Positions 7,327 to 15,198 of a DNA stretch of 64,000 nt are shown in pieces. Below the pieces are notes generated by a model. That model was not told the origin of the DNA and made no database searches. It saw only the letters and a list, made by a program, of their open reading frames with translations. Source of the stretch: Duganella sp. Root336D2 (GTDB taxonomy: Bacteria; Pseudomonadota; Gammaproteobacteria; Burkholderiales; Burkholderiaceae_D). Made by a program: the position numbers and the translations under genes. Where the stretch lies: assembly GCF_001425005.1 (NCBI RefSeq), contig NZ_LMDB01000012.1, positions 1 to 64,000 of the forward strand, read 5' to 3'. Within the stretch, counting starts at the first letter, position 1, and each line of letters opens with the position of its first letter.

Positions 7327-7731
7327 CATTACAACTACTACAGGGATTACGATCCTCAGTTCGGCAGATATCTCCAGTCTGATCCGATTGGGCTCGAAGG
7401 CGGGATGAATACCTACGGGTATACTGAAGCAAATCCAATTATTTATGCGGATCCAAATGGTCTTTCAGCGCTAGGCTTTGGTGACTCGGGCGGGGACGAC
7501 GGAAGTGAGGGTGCAGCTGGAACTTGTGGTGTTAAGGACAAATGTAAAGCCCTCTGTACCAGAGTTAGGAAGAATTTGGTTCAAATCTTGGTTTGTGCGG
7601 TTTGCCTTGCAAATGATAAGAGGCCGCCACCACCGCCGCCAAAACCGCCAACGCCGACGCGGCCTTCGCCCAAAGATCCAAAGAAGCCGCCCCCAGGCCC
7701 ATTGCCTGGGCCACCCACAGGTTCGAACTGA
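7327..7731 (+). pseudogene. Orphan Rhs C-terminal tip, second copy (5'-truncated)
   Basis: The frame starts within the Rhs core at [20 protein letters not shown] (7327) and passes the DPNGL boundary near 7460 into a distinct tip of about 90 residues. The tip contains several cysteines ([17 protein letters not shown]) and ends in a Pro-rich run. It begins at the same core codon as the first tip (235) and shares about 83% of the first 84 bases, including an identical 20-mer at 286-305 and 7381-7400. It has no start of its own; an in-frame ATG at 7405 lies inside the core. The toxin class is not recognised. Confidence 0.72.
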
Positions 7732-7758
7732 TCTGTTGATTGATTAGAGACGGAATAA

Positions 7759-8331
7759 ATGAAAATGAATACCTCGGCTGAAATCGAGAAGGCATACATG
7801 GCTTTTGAGACGGGAGATTATGTAAGCGCGCGGGCTATTTTTGAATGTTTGGAGAATGAGCATGGCGGGCGCGCGCATCTCTATCTTGGATGGATGTTTG
7901 AACGGGGTTTGGGCGGGTGTGAAGATCTCACTAAGGCAGAATATCATTTTCGATGCCTCGCTGAAGTCGGGGATTTGGACGGAAAGTACTACTTGGCTAC
8001 GGCCCTTCAGCGCAGGGGGGAAGTTCAATCCGCAGCAGCCCTATTCGGAGAGGCAGCCGATTTAGGTCACGTATCTGCCGCATTCTGGGCATATGCGTTG
8101 TATAACAAGGAGCTGAGCCACATCGTCGGTGCGCAAGAAAAGGCTCAAAAATATTTGATAAAAGCATCTGAGCTTGGCCATATTTTTGCCCAACGGGACT
8201 TGGCTCTCCAGGTAGCAACTAGTGGAAAGAATTTTTGGCAAAGATTCCTTGCTCGCCTGCGATATTGGGTGTCTAAAGTGAATGGATTCGTTCTAATTCT
8301 CAAAAATAGTGAGGATCTGAGAATCAGATAA
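7759..8331 (+). CDS. Sel1/TPR-repeat protein, candidate immunity protein of the second Rhs tip
   Basis: A 190-aa protein made largely of Sel1-like helical repeats (AYMAFETGDYVSARAIFE, LYLGWMFERGLGG, YYLATALQRRGEVQSAAALF, GHVSAAFWAYALY) from about residue 10 to 155, with a short hydrophobic/basic tail. It starts 27 bases after the second Rhs tip and has an AT-richer composition than the core genome. Sel1/TPR folds bind proteins and some polymorphic-toxin immunity genes use them, so the position suggests immunity. That role is inferred; it could be a neutral adaptor. Confidence 0.65.
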   Translation: MKMNTSAEIEKAYMAFETGDYVSARAIFECLENEHGGRAHLYLGWMFERGLGGCEDLTKAEYHFRCLAEVGDLDGKYYLATALQRRGEVQSAAALFGEAADLGHVSAAFWAYALYNKELSHIVGAQEKAQKYLIKASELGHIFAQRDLALQVATSGKNFWQRFLARLRYWVSKVNGFVLILKNSEDLRIR

Positions 8332-8358
8332 ACGATAGCAAGGGCAAGGAACCAGCAA

Positions 8359-8492
8359 GGAACCAGTGCCAGGTCTGTCATTTGGACACGCGAAGTGACT
8401 CTTTGATGTGAATCAAGACGGAGAACCTGTGGATTTTGCGTCTTGAGATTAATCAAGCGTGAGGAACCAGTGCCAGGTCTGTCATTTGGACG
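8359..8492 (+). repeat. 104-bp tandem repeat, first copy plus the start of the IS-split second copy
   Basis: The first copy spans 8359-8462 and begins GGAACCAGTGCC. The second starts identically at 8463, breaks at 8492 where the IS66 element enters, and resumes at 10973 to about 11046, restoring the same 104-bp unit. The 83-bp parts at 8381-8463 and 10965-11047 differ at one base. The unit contains GCCAGGTCTGTCATTTGGAC, which returns inverted at 11057-11078, so the pair can form a large stem. Probably a repeat family of this genome; no gene is contained. Confidence 0.8.
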
Positions 8493-8582
8493 GTAAGCGT
8501 ACAGTCACCACCGTCTGGACCGTCTAGCAGGTCCCAGCCATGATTGAATTTTGGCACAGCAGTTGTGCCCACAAATTTGATT

Positions 8583-8960
8583 ATGGACACAAATTCTCAA
8601 CCAGTCATTCAGCGCGCTCCGCGAGGTAATTATCGGCGCCATTCCCTGGAGTTTAAGCGCAAGCTCGTCGCGTTGACCTTGGAGCCTGGCGCCTCGGTGG
8701 CGCGTATTGCGCGCGAACACGGCGTGAATGCAAACCAGGTGTTCAGCTGGCGCAAGCTGTTCGAGGCAGCACTGCCGGTATCCGATGTGTCAACGCAGGA
8801 AGCTGCGTTGCTGCCGGTGGTGTTGGCGGAGGCAGCAACAGCGCCAGTGCAGCCCGATATCGGCACCATCACCCTGGAGATTGGCCGTGTGAGATTGCGC
8901 ATTGACGGTCAAACCGATCCCTCTACGCTGGCGCAGATATTGGATCGGGTGCTGCGATGA
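8583..8960 (+). CDS. tnpA: IS66-family accessory protein TnpA
   Basis: A 125-aa protein starting at the ATG at 8583 ([10 protein letters not shown]). An N-terminal helix-turn-helix of the transposase IS3/IS911 type covers residues 18-65 ([18 protein letters not shown]... [12 protein letters not shown]). IS66 elements of this class need TnpA and TnpB as well as TnpC for transposition. The stop overlaps the tnpB start by 4 bases (ATGA), indicating translational coupling. A TTG frame start at 8544 is possible but less likely. Confidence 0.9.
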   Translation: MDTNSQPVIQRAPRGNYRRHSLEFKRKLVALTLEPGASVARIAREHGVNANQVFSWRKLFEAALPVSDVSTQEAALLPVVLAEAATAPVQPDIGTITLEIGRVRLRIDGQTDPSTLAQILDRVLR

Positions 8961-9304
8961 TCGGCCTACCGGCGGGAACCAAAGTCTGGCTGGCGGCTGG
9001 CACCACCGACATGCGCAGCGGATTCAACGGCCTGGCTGCGAAGGTAGAGACCGCGCTGGCGGAAGACCCATTCAGCGGCCACGTGTTTGTGTTTCGTGGC
9101 CGGCGCGGCGATTTGATCAAACTGTTGTGGTGGACCGGCGACGGCTTGTGCCTGTTGGCCAAACGGCTCGAGCGTGGCCGCTTCATCTGGCCACAGGCCA
9201 GCAGCGGCAGTGTGGCGCTGACGCAGGCGCAGTTGTCGATGCTATTGGAAGGAATCGACTGGCGTCGGCCCGAAAGAACTTGGCGTCCACAATCGGCCTT
9301 GTAA
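8957..9304 (+). CDS. tnpB: IS66-family accessory protein TnpB (Orf2)
   Basis: A 115-aa protein with the signature of the IS66 Orf2 family: [20 protein letters not shown] at the start, then [20 protein letters not shown] and [20 protein letters not shown]. The length is typical. It overlaps tnpA by 4 bases and lies 30 bases before tnpC. Its biochemical role is undefined but it is required for movement of related elements. It is unrelated to the RNA-guided nuclease TnpB of the IS200/IS605 family found later in this window. Confidence 0.95.
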   Translation: MIGLPAGTKVWLAAGTTDMRSGFNGLAAKVETALAEDPFSGHVFVFRGRRGDLIKLLWWTGDGLCLLAKRLERGRFIWPQASSGSVALTQAQLSMLLEGIDWRRPERTWRPQSAL

Positions 9305-9334
9305 ACATAACAGCATTCTCGTAAACTGAGGCGC

Positions 9335-10882
9335 ATGCTGACCGCCACCGATCTCCCCGACGACATTGCCGCCCTGAAGGCAATGCTGTTGGCGCGCGAC
9401 GAGCAATTGCAGCGCCTGACGGCGCAGCTCGACACCCGCGCGACAGAGATTGAACACCTGAAGCTATTGATTGCCAAACTGCAGCGCATGCAGTTCGGCC
9501 GCCGCTCCGAGAAGTTGGAACACCAGATCGAGCAGTTGGAGTTGAAGTTGGAAGACCTGGAGGCTGAAACGGGTGCCGCCGAAGAGGCCGAACCAGAGTC
9601 CAACCCGCCAGCGCGCCGCAAGGTGGCACGCAAGCCGTTGCCAGATCATCTGCCGCGCGATGAACGTGTGCATAAACCGGAGGTCGATGCTTGCCCCGCA
9701 TGTGGCGGTGGCTTGCGCCACCTTGGCGAGGATGTATCGGAGCAGCTGGAATATGTGCCAGCCAGCTTCCGCGTAATCCGCCACGTACGCCCGAAGGTAG
9801 CCTGCAGCTGCTGCGACGTCATCGTACAGGCACCTGCGCCAAGTCGCCCGGTGCAACGAGGGATTGCAGGCCCTGGCCTGCTGGCTCACGTGCTGGTGGC
9901 AAAGTACGCCGACCACCTGCCACTGTATCGCCAGAGCGTGATCTATGCACGCGACGGCGTCGAGCTGGATCGTTCGCTGCTGGCAAATTGGGTTGGTGCG
10001 GCCAGCAGCTTGCTGCGCCCTTTGGTTGACGCGGTGCGGCGCCATGTGTTTGCCGCCACCAAGCTGCATGCTGACGACACACCAATTCCGGTGCTGGCAC
10101 CTGGTAACGGCACAACGCGCACGGCGCGCCTGTGGACCTATGTGCGCGATGACCGTGCCAGTGCATCGGCGGTACCACCGGCTGTCTGGTTTGCCTATAC
10201 CCCAGATCGCAAAGGCATCCACCCGCAGACCCACCTGGCCCAATTCAAAGGAGTCCTCCAGGCCGATGCGTATGCCGGCTTCAACTCCATCTTCGACAGC
10301 GGCCAGGTGCACGAAGCCGCGTGCTGGGCGCACGCGCGACGTAAATTCCATGACCTGCATGTGGCACGGCCATCGGCCGTGACCACCGAGGCGCTGCGGC
10401 GTATCGGCGCGCTCTATGCCATTGAAGCCGAGATCCGTGGCCAGCCACCGGATCTACGGCGCGACGCTCGATTGTTGCGGGCACGCCCCTTGCTGGACGA
10501 TCTTGAACGCTGGCTGCGCGCCACGCTCACCACCTTGTCGAACAAGTCCGACACGGCCGCTGCCATCACGTACTCGCTCAAGCTGTGGCCAGCGTTGACC
10601 CGCTATTGCGATGATGGCCAGATCGAGATCGACAACTCGGCCGCAGAGCGCGCCCTGCGCGGCGTTGCCCTGGGTCGCCGCAACTACCTGTTTGCCGGTG
10701 CCGACAGCGGCGGCGAACGCGCAGCCGCCATCTATGCGCTGATCGGCACGGCCAAGCTAAACGGTGTCGACCCTGAAGCTTGGCTGCGCTATGTGCTGGC
10801 CCACATCGCCGACCACCCCGTCAACCGCGTTGACGAGTTCCTGCCTTGGAACTGCGCGGCGCAGCTCGTACCTTCCAATTAA
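9335..10882 (+). CDS. tnpC: IS66-family transposase TnpC
   Basis: The 515-aa catalytic transposase. A coiled-coil N-terminus (about residues 15-85), the IS66 zinc-binding motif with CPACGGGL and SCCDV around 125-165, and a DDE catalytic domain follow: [20 protein letters not shown] and the glutamate in [10 protein letters not shown]. The C-terminus carries the IS66 tail [18 protein letters not shown]. Full length and unbroken. Confidence 0.95.
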   Translation: MLTATDLPDDIAALKAMLLARDEQLQRLTAQLDTRATEIEHLKLLIAKLQRMQFGRRSEKLEHQIEQLELKLEDLEAETGAAEEAEPESNPPARRKVARKPLPDHLPRDERVHKPEVDACPACGGGLRHLGEDVSEQLEYVPASFRVIRHVRPKVACSCCDVIVQAPAPSRPVQRGIAGPGLLAHVLVAKYADHLPLYRQSVIYARDGVELDRSLLANWVGAASSLLRPLVDAVRRHVFAATKLHADDTPIPVLAPGNGTTRTARLWTYVRDDRASASAVPPAVWFAYTPDRKGIHPQTHLAQFKGVLQADAYAGFNSIFDSGQVHEAACWAHARRKFHDLHVARPSAVTTEALRRIGALYAIEAEIRGQPPDLRRDARLLRARPLLDDLERWLRATLTTLSNKSDTAAAITYSLKLWPALTRYCDDGQIEIDNSAAERALRGVALGRRNYLFAGADSGGERAAAIYALIGTAKLNGVDPEAWLRYVLAHIADHPVNRVDEFLPWNCAAQLVPSN

Positions 10883-10972
10883 CTACACGCCGCTTCCCAG
10901 CGGTGTGTTCACATCATCAGGGAAGTAGGCGCTTCATTCAATACGGTATTGAACGGACGCTTACTTTGGACG

Positions 10973-11150
10973 CGCGAAGTGACTCTTTGATGTGAATCAA
11001 GACGGAGAACCTGTGGATTTTGCGTCTTGAGATTAATCAAGCGTGAGTATTCTCTGTCCGAATGACAGACCTGGCACCGCCTTTTGTGTGAGATTGATCA
11101 AGCGTGAGTGTTCTCTGTCCGAATGACAGACCAGGCACCGCCTTTTAAGC
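10973..11150 (+). repeat. Rest of the split 104-bp repeat and a two-copy 61-bp repeat
   Basis: 10973-11046 completes the second 104-bp unit. From 11029 a second periodicity appears: units 11029-11089 and 11090-11150 both read GAGATTRATCAAGCGTGAG, then TCTCTGTCCGAATGACAGAC and CTGGCACCGCCTTTT or a close variant. The GTCCGAATGACAGAC-GGCAC segments are inverted relative to the copies at 8367 and 8471. No gene lies between tnpC and the YcxB-like gene. Confidence 0.75.
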
Positions 11151-11675
11151 TGTTTCGTTGGCGACACCATGGCTTTGAAGGAGCGCGATGAACTCGGTCT
11201 GCGACGGGGCACCCGCGCCGAGAAACGCAACCTCCGGGATCACGACCCAGAGCTCGCCGGCCAGCCTGATCAGCAGGATGTGGCCAAGCTTGCGGAAGGA
11301 CTTGACTGTTGGCCATGGCGCGAACGAGCGTACGCCTTCAACCTCCTCATGCAGGCCTTCGTCGTCGATTCGCAGCGAGATGTCGCGACGGCGCACGCTC
11401 TTTTCGGCATGGGCGGCAATTTGAGCCTGAAGCTTGATCTTGTGGTCCCAGGGCGTCAGCAGCCGCGCCAAGCCAGCGGTGCCCAATACCACCATCAATA
11501 TGCGGTTGTTAGCCTGAAACGCCGCGAGGAAGCCAAAAGCGCAGGCGCCGACAAACAACAACGTGTCTTTCCATACTGTGCGCAGCGCTCGGCGCGAGGC
11601 ATCGCCAATAACGGCTTGCTGCTGCGCCAGATACTCGTCGGGTCCAAGCTGGTAGCGCAGGGCAATTGGGGTCAT
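11145..11675 (-). CDS. YcxB-like membrane protein
   Basis: A 176-aa protein starting at the ATG at 11675 (MTPIALRYQLGPDEYL). Two transmembrane helices lie at about 38-75 (TLLFVGACAFGFLAAF, ILMVVLGTAGLARLL). A YcxB-type C-terminal domain follows with ISLRIDDEGLHEE and WVVIPEVAFL. Its start overlaps the stop of the GNAT gene as ATGA, so it is the third gene of a coupled operon with the transporter and acetyltransferase. YcxB proteins have no firm function. The stop reaches into the 61-bp repeat region. Confidence 0.75.
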   Translation of the reverse strand: MTPIALRYQLGPDEYLAQQQAVIGDASRRALRTVWKDTLLFVGACAFGFLAAFQANNRILMVVLGTAGLARLLTPWDHKIKLQAQIAAHAEKSVRRRDISLRIDDEGLHEEVEGVRSFAPWPTVKSFRKLGHILLIRLAGELWVVIPEVAFLGAGAPSQTEFIALLQSHGVANETA

Positions 11676-12154
11676 TGATTTGCCAGGGCATCCAGCGCCG
11701 GGCCGGTCACGCGGCACACGCGCCAGTCGGGCAGTACATCGGCGCCCATCTGCTCGTAGAACTTGATCGCATTCACATTCCAGTCCAGCACCGACCACTC
11801 AAAGCGACCGCACTGGCGCTCGACGGCGATCTTGGCCAGTGCCGCCAGCATCTGCTTGCCGTAGCCCGCGCCGCGGCGGTTCTGCTTTACGTACAGGTCT
11901 TCCAAGTACAAGCCTTTCTTGCACAGGAAGGTCGAGAAATTGTGGAAGAACAGCGCGTAGGTCACTACCTCGCCCGCTTCCTCGCCCACGATGCCTTCTA
12001 CGCCCGGCTTGGTACCGAACATTTCCTCATGAAGCATGGCTTCATCAGCCACTACCAGGTGTTCCAGCTTCTCGAAAACAGCCAGTTCACGAATCATGGC
12101 CATGATGGACTCCACGTCATCCGGACGGGCAGGGCGAATATGCAAATTGCTCAT
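11672..12154 (-). CDS. GNAT-family N-acetyltransferase (diamine acetyltransferase-like)
   Basis: A 160-aa acetyl-CoA-dependent acetyltransferase. The GNAT fold is visible: IRPARPDDVESIMAMIRELA at the start, FLCKKGLYLEDLYVKQNRRG with the acetyl-CoA pyrophosphate loop RRGAGYGKQMLAALA near residue 95, and WNVNAIKFYEQMGAD near 128. LEDLYVxxxxRGxGxG and EWSVLDWN resemble spermidine/thialysine acetyltransferases, so a small amine is the likely substrate (inferred). It overlaps the upstream transporter by 4 bases. Confidence 0.88.
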   Translation of the reverse strand: MSNLHIRPARPDDVESIMAMIRELAVFEKLEHLVVADEAMLHEEMFGTKPGVEGIVGEEAGEVVTYALFFHNFSTFLCKKGLYLEDLYVKQNRRGAGYGKQMLAALAKIAVERQCGRFEWSVLDWNVNAIKFYEQMGADVLPDWRVCRVTGPALDALANQ

Positions 12155-13092
12155 GAGGCTTTCTTCAAAGGTTTAAGGTCAACAGGAGTACGGCTGGCTG
12201 GCATCGATGGCGCCTTGAGCGCCCAGGCCACGCTGGCAATACACACCACCATGCCGAGGATTTCCATCCAGCCCGGGCGGTAATTTTCAAGGCGAATACT
12301 CATCAGCACGGAAATCACCGGCGTCACTACGCCGATGTAGACCGCCTTCTGCGTGCCGATGCGGTCGATCAGCGTGAAGTAGCAGGCGAAGGCAATCACG
12401 GATCCCAGCAGCGACAGGTACAGCAAGCCGCCCCAGTACGAGGCCGTGGTCGGCATCACAAAGGCATCGCCGCGCACCAGCGCCCACAGCGCCACCAGCA
12501 GCGTGCCCCACAACATGCCCCAGGCCATGGTCAGCAGCACATTCGATTCATGCTGGCGCACTTTGACCACCAGGGTATTGCCGACCGAGCTGGCGATGGT
12601 CGCGCCCAGCGCCAGAGCCAGGCCGAGAATGAAATGCCCTTGGCCGCCCGCCATCACGTCGCGCAGCGACTCGGAAATCGAGTGATAGAACAGCAGCACC
12701 ACACCGGCCACCGCCGCACTGCCGGCGGTCCAGGTACGCCAGGTCAACGGGGTGCCGAAAGCGAAACGGTTCAGGATCGGATTCCAGAACACCATCAGCG
12801 CAAACAGTACCGCCACCAGGGCTGATACGACATACTGCTCCGCGTTATACGTGCCGATATAACTCAGGCCAAAGCTGCAGCAGCCCTGCAGAATGGTCCA
12901 GCGCTGCGCTTTCCAAGACAGCTTCAGCTTGTCGCCGCGCAGGAAGCACCATGCGAACAGCACGCTCGACGCCAGGGCAAAGCGGTAGACGATGGAGACT
13001 GCGGGAGCTATGTCACCCAGTTGCAGGGTAATTGCGAAGAAGGTGGAACCCCAGATAAGGCAGGCGAGAATGAAGAGTATCGGAGAAGGCAT
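12151..13092 (-). CDS. DMT-superfamily (EamA) permease
   Basis: A 313-aa inner-membrane protein with about ten hydrophobic helices arranged as two EamA repeats. The family start is clear (LFILACLIWGSTFFAITLQLG), and the second repeat begins near ALGATIASSVGNTLVV. Such carriers export amino acids, amines or other metabolites; the coupled acetyltransferase suggests an amine-related substrate, but this is inference. First gene of the three-gene operon. The basic tail after helix 10 (PSMPASRTPVDLKPLKK) is cytosolic. Confidence 0.9.
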   Translation of the reverse strand: MPSPILFILACLIWGSTFFAITLQLGDIAPAVSIVYRFALASSVLFAWCFLRGDKLKLSWKAQRWTILQGCCSFGLSYIGTYNAEQYVVSALVAVLFALMVFWNPILNRFAFGTPLTWRTWTAGSAAVAGVVLLFYHSISESLRDVMAGGQGHFILGLALALGATIASSVGNTLVVKVRQHESNVLLTMAWGMLWGTLLVALWALVRGDAFVMPTTASYWGGLLYLSLLGSVIAFACYFTLIDRIGTQKAVYIGVVTPVISVLMSIRLENYRPGWMEILGMVVCIASVAWALKAPSMPASRTPVDLKPLKKAS

Positions 13093-13197
13093 CCCGCCAG
13101 TATAAGGGTTTCTGCAATATGGCGCAGTGCGACAATCGGTGATTATTCCGGGCGAAAAAATCGGTATGATTCAAGTACTTAACGACTGGAGGCAGGC

Positions 13198-13317
13198 ATG
13201 AACATGGGAACGCGCATCTGGGTCGCCTCAGTGCTCGGCTATGTCGCCGCAGCGGTGATCATTCTGTTGGCCGGGGAAGCGCTGCCCCCCGACCATCTCA
13301 ACGTCGCCCTGTTCTAA
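13198..13317 (+). CDS. Small single-span membrane protein (39 aa)
   Basis: The ATG at 13198 follows GGAGG by a good spacing (CTGGAGGCAGGC) and opens MNMGTRIWVASVLGYVAAAV, then a hydrophobic run to LLAG and a short polar tail ending NVALF, with double stops TAA TAA. One transmembrane helix covers about residues 8-25. Its stop overlaps the convergent Mpo1-like gene by 4 bases. Too short for family assignment; the ribosome site and hydrophobic composition support a real small inner-membrane protein. Confidence 0.6.
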   Translation: MNMGTRIWVASVLGYVAAAVIILLAGEALPPDHLNVALF

Positions 13318-13751
13318 TAAGCGACATTCAGGCGGCGATACAGCACGCCCAGCACGAACAGGGGCCCGATCAGCAGGAAGCGCAAGTCATCGAAGAACGA
13401 TGGCTTCTTGCCTTCGATCTTGTGGCCGATGAACTGGCCGATCCAGGCCAATACGAAAATCACAATACTCAGTGGCAGTACCGCTGCCGGCGGCAGTGCG
13501 CTCAGCACGGCCAGCATGAATCCGGCCATCACCAGCATCCCCAGCGCGAAATTGCGCGAGAGCTTGAAGTAGTAGACCATTGAGGCCACAGCCAGCGCCA
13601 CCGCCAGCAGCGGGTGGATGGCCCAGATCAGTCCCAGCAGGCTGAACACGATCAGCGGCACACACACACAGTGGATCGCCTCATTGGTGGGGTTCAGGTG
13701 ACTCTCACTGTATTTCAACAGCAGGGTAACGATGGCACGCTGCTCAGACAT
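13314..13751 (-). CDS. Mpo1-like (DUF962/YGL010w) membrane protein
   Basis: A 145-aa protein with the DUF962 pattern: SESHLNPTNEAIHCVCVPLIVFSLLG at the start (His residues of the catalytic-like motif at about 18 and 27), four hydrophobic helices, then WIGQFIGHKIEGKKPSFFDDLRFLLIGP, where the HxxEGKKP motif is diagnostic. Yeast Mpo1 is an iron-dependent dioxygenase of phytosphingosine alpha-oxidation. The bacterial role is probably fatty-acid or sphingoid-base chemistry, but this is unproven. Confidence 0.88.
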   Translation of the reverse strand: MSEQRAIVTLLLKYSESHLNPTNEAIHCVCVPLIVFSLLGLIWAIHPLLAVALAVASMVYYFKLSRNFALGMLVMAGFMLAVLSALPPAAVLPLSIVIFVLAWIGQFIGHKIEGKKPSFFDDLRFLLIGPLFVLGVLYRRLNVAY

Positions 13752-13828
13752 GGTTGTTGTCTCCGGTGTGATTATTTGTTTAGCACTACCGTTCGATTCT
13801 ACACCCGAACTCCCGTTAAAATGCGTGA

Positions 13829-14353
13829 ATGGAACTGAAACGTTGCTTTGATCCCGTCGTCGACCAGAACACCCGCTTGCTGGTGCTGGGCAGCCTGCCG
13901 GGCGATAAATCGTTGGCGGTACAAGAGTATTACGGTAACCGGCAAAACAAGTTCTGGGCGCTGATGTCGGAGGTGATTGGACTGGAACTTGTGCCTCTCG
14001 ATTATCCTGCGAGACTGGACGTGTTGCTGAAGCATGGCATCGGGCTTTGGGATGTCGTCGCTGAGGCGCATCGTAAGGGAAGCCTGGACAGCAATATCAA
14101 AAATCGTCGAGAGAACGATTTGCGTGTTCTGCTCAAGAGCCTGCCCAACATCAGGGCGATTGCTTTTAACGGTGGGACGGCTGGGCAACTAGGACTTAAG
14201 GTGCTCGGGGAAATGGCTGGTGATTATCACATCATCATGTTGCCTTCCAGCAGCCCTGCACATACCTTGCGATACGCCGACAAGGCAGCGGCCTGGTTGG
14301 ACTTGCGGCTTCACTTGGCCGCCGACAGCCAGGCGACGGGAGCCCAGCGCTAA
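13829..14353 (+). CDS. DNA-deoxyinosine glycosylase (UDG family 6)
   Basis: A 174-aa base-excision repair enzyme that removes hypoxanthine arising from adenine deamination. Motifs: LLVLGSLPGDKSL (residues 17-29), then EYYGNRQNKFWALMSEV with the family 6 asparagine, GIGLWDVVAEAHRKGSLDSNI (67-87) and the C-terminal LPSSSPAHT. The length fits the family. Only a few bases separate it from the upstream divergent Mpo1-like gene region, and its stop overlaps the end of the convergent YiiX tail. Confidence 0.9.
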   Translation: MELKRCFDPVVDQNTRLLVLGSLPGDKSLAVQEYYGNRQNKFWALMSEVIGLELVPLDYPARLDVLLKHGIGLWDVVAEAHRKGSLDSNIKNRRENDLRVLLKSLPNIRAIAFNGGTAGQLGLKVLGEMAGDYHIIMLPSSSPAHTLRYADKAAAWLDLRLHLAADSQATGAQR

Positions 14354-14472
14354 ATCCGGGCGGGCTGTTTGCCGGTGGTGATAAAGCCGTCGAAGACAGC
14401 ATGCACTTGTGCGCTGCCCATGACACTGGCCGGCGTCACCGTCTGGCGGTCCCATGGAATCTGGCCGAAGTA
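14350..14472 (-). pseudogene. In-frame tail separated from the YiiX-like gene by one TAG codon
   Basis: Directly after the TAG of the upstream hydrolase (14473-14475) the same frame continues for 40 codons, beginning YFGQIPWDRQTVTPASVMGS and ending at TAG 14350-14352. Tryptophan- and proline-containing sequence with normal codon use suggests it was, or is, part of the protein. A nonsense mutation, programmed read-through, or a sequencing error are all possible. It has no start of its own. Confidence 0.5.
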
Positions 14473-15051
14473 CTAATACTTCCAAAAGTCCTGGTCTGCT
14501 TCAGGATTGCGCGCCAGCAGGGTGGCGAAGGTTTCGGCCTCGCCGACTTCGATGCCGCTCGCCTCGCGCAGCACTTCGTGCGCAAAGCGCGAACAGAATT
14601 GACTCCTGGAGTGCAGGTCGAAGCCTGTGTCGTAAAAGACTCCCATGCGTGCCTGCGCCGCCTGGACCAGGACGCGTTGTTGTTCTGCCGTTAACGGCGT
14701 ATTGAGACGGCTCACTTCGACCCGGCCGCCTTCGGAACGTGCCAGGAAACGCTCAAGGCCGCCTCGCTTCGATACGGGAAAGGTGCTTTCTGCAATCAGG
14801 GGTTCGGAACCGTCGGTCGCGACGACGATGCCGACGTGGTTGGTCCAGCTATTCGTGGTTGAAGCAACCTTGCGGAAGGGTAGGGCTGAAACGCGGATGA
14901 AGAGCAGGTCGCCGACCTGCAATTGCTGCTCCAATGCCGCTTTGGAAATCGAAGGCAGGTCTGATGCCGCAGACGCGTGCAGCGTAAGCATTCCGATTGC
15001 CAGGATGGCGATAGTATTGCGACAGCGCCGCGCCGGGTTTGTTCCCCACAT
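14473..15051 (-). CDS. YiiX/YebB-like NlpC/P60-type cysteine hydrolase, exported
   Basis: A 192-aa protein starting at the ATG at 15051 behind a strong AAAGGAGATCATC. A signal peptide covers about residues 1-29 (hydrophobic IAILAIGMLTLHASA). The permuted papain-like fold shows the histidine in NSWTNHVGIVV (about 72) and the cysteine in SQFCSRFAHEVL (about 151), preceded by LQVGDLLFIR. YiiX-type enzymes act on cell-wall peptides or lipid-like amides. The end FWKY-stop lies before a conserved-looking in-frame extension, so the mature protein may be truncated. Confidence 0.82.
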   Translation of the reverse strand: MWGTNPARRCRNTIAILAIGMLTLHASAASDLPSISKAALEQQLQVGDLLFIRVSALPFRKVASTTNSWTNHVGIVVATDGSEPLIAESTFPVSKRGGLERFLARSEGGRVEVSRLNTPLTAEQQRVLVQAAQARMGVFYDTGFDLHSRSQFCSRFAHEVLREASGIEVGEAETFATLLARNPEADQDFWKY

Positions 15052-15198
15052 GATGATCTCCTTTGATGATGATGGTGATGGAATTCGAACATGGCGCGGA
15101 GTTTGGCCAAAAGGTGTGGAAAGCAGAAGTTTTATTTCCAAGTTATTATCGCCTGCACTGGCTTGGTATCACTAAGCGATACTTATGAGGGAAGTTCA

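Larger units (their letters stand above)
8493..10964 (+). mobile_element. Complete IS66-family insertion sequence
   Basis: A 2472-bp element with tnpA, tnpB and tnpC in order. The terminal repeats are GTAAGCGTACAGTCACCACC at the left end (8493) and, read inward, GTAAGCGTCCGTTCAATACC at the right (ending 10964), beginning with the IS66-typical GTAA. An 8-bp target duplication TTTGGACG sits at 8485-8492 and 10965-10972, the size expected for IS66. All three genes appear intact, so it may still be active; the perfect target duplication suggests a recent insertion. Confidence 0.95.

Noticed and set aside
7405..7731. Complete Rhs gene starting at the ATG at 7405
   Set aside because: The reading frame extends upstream through clear Rhs core residues without an upstream start, so the ATG is an internal methionine of a truncated core.
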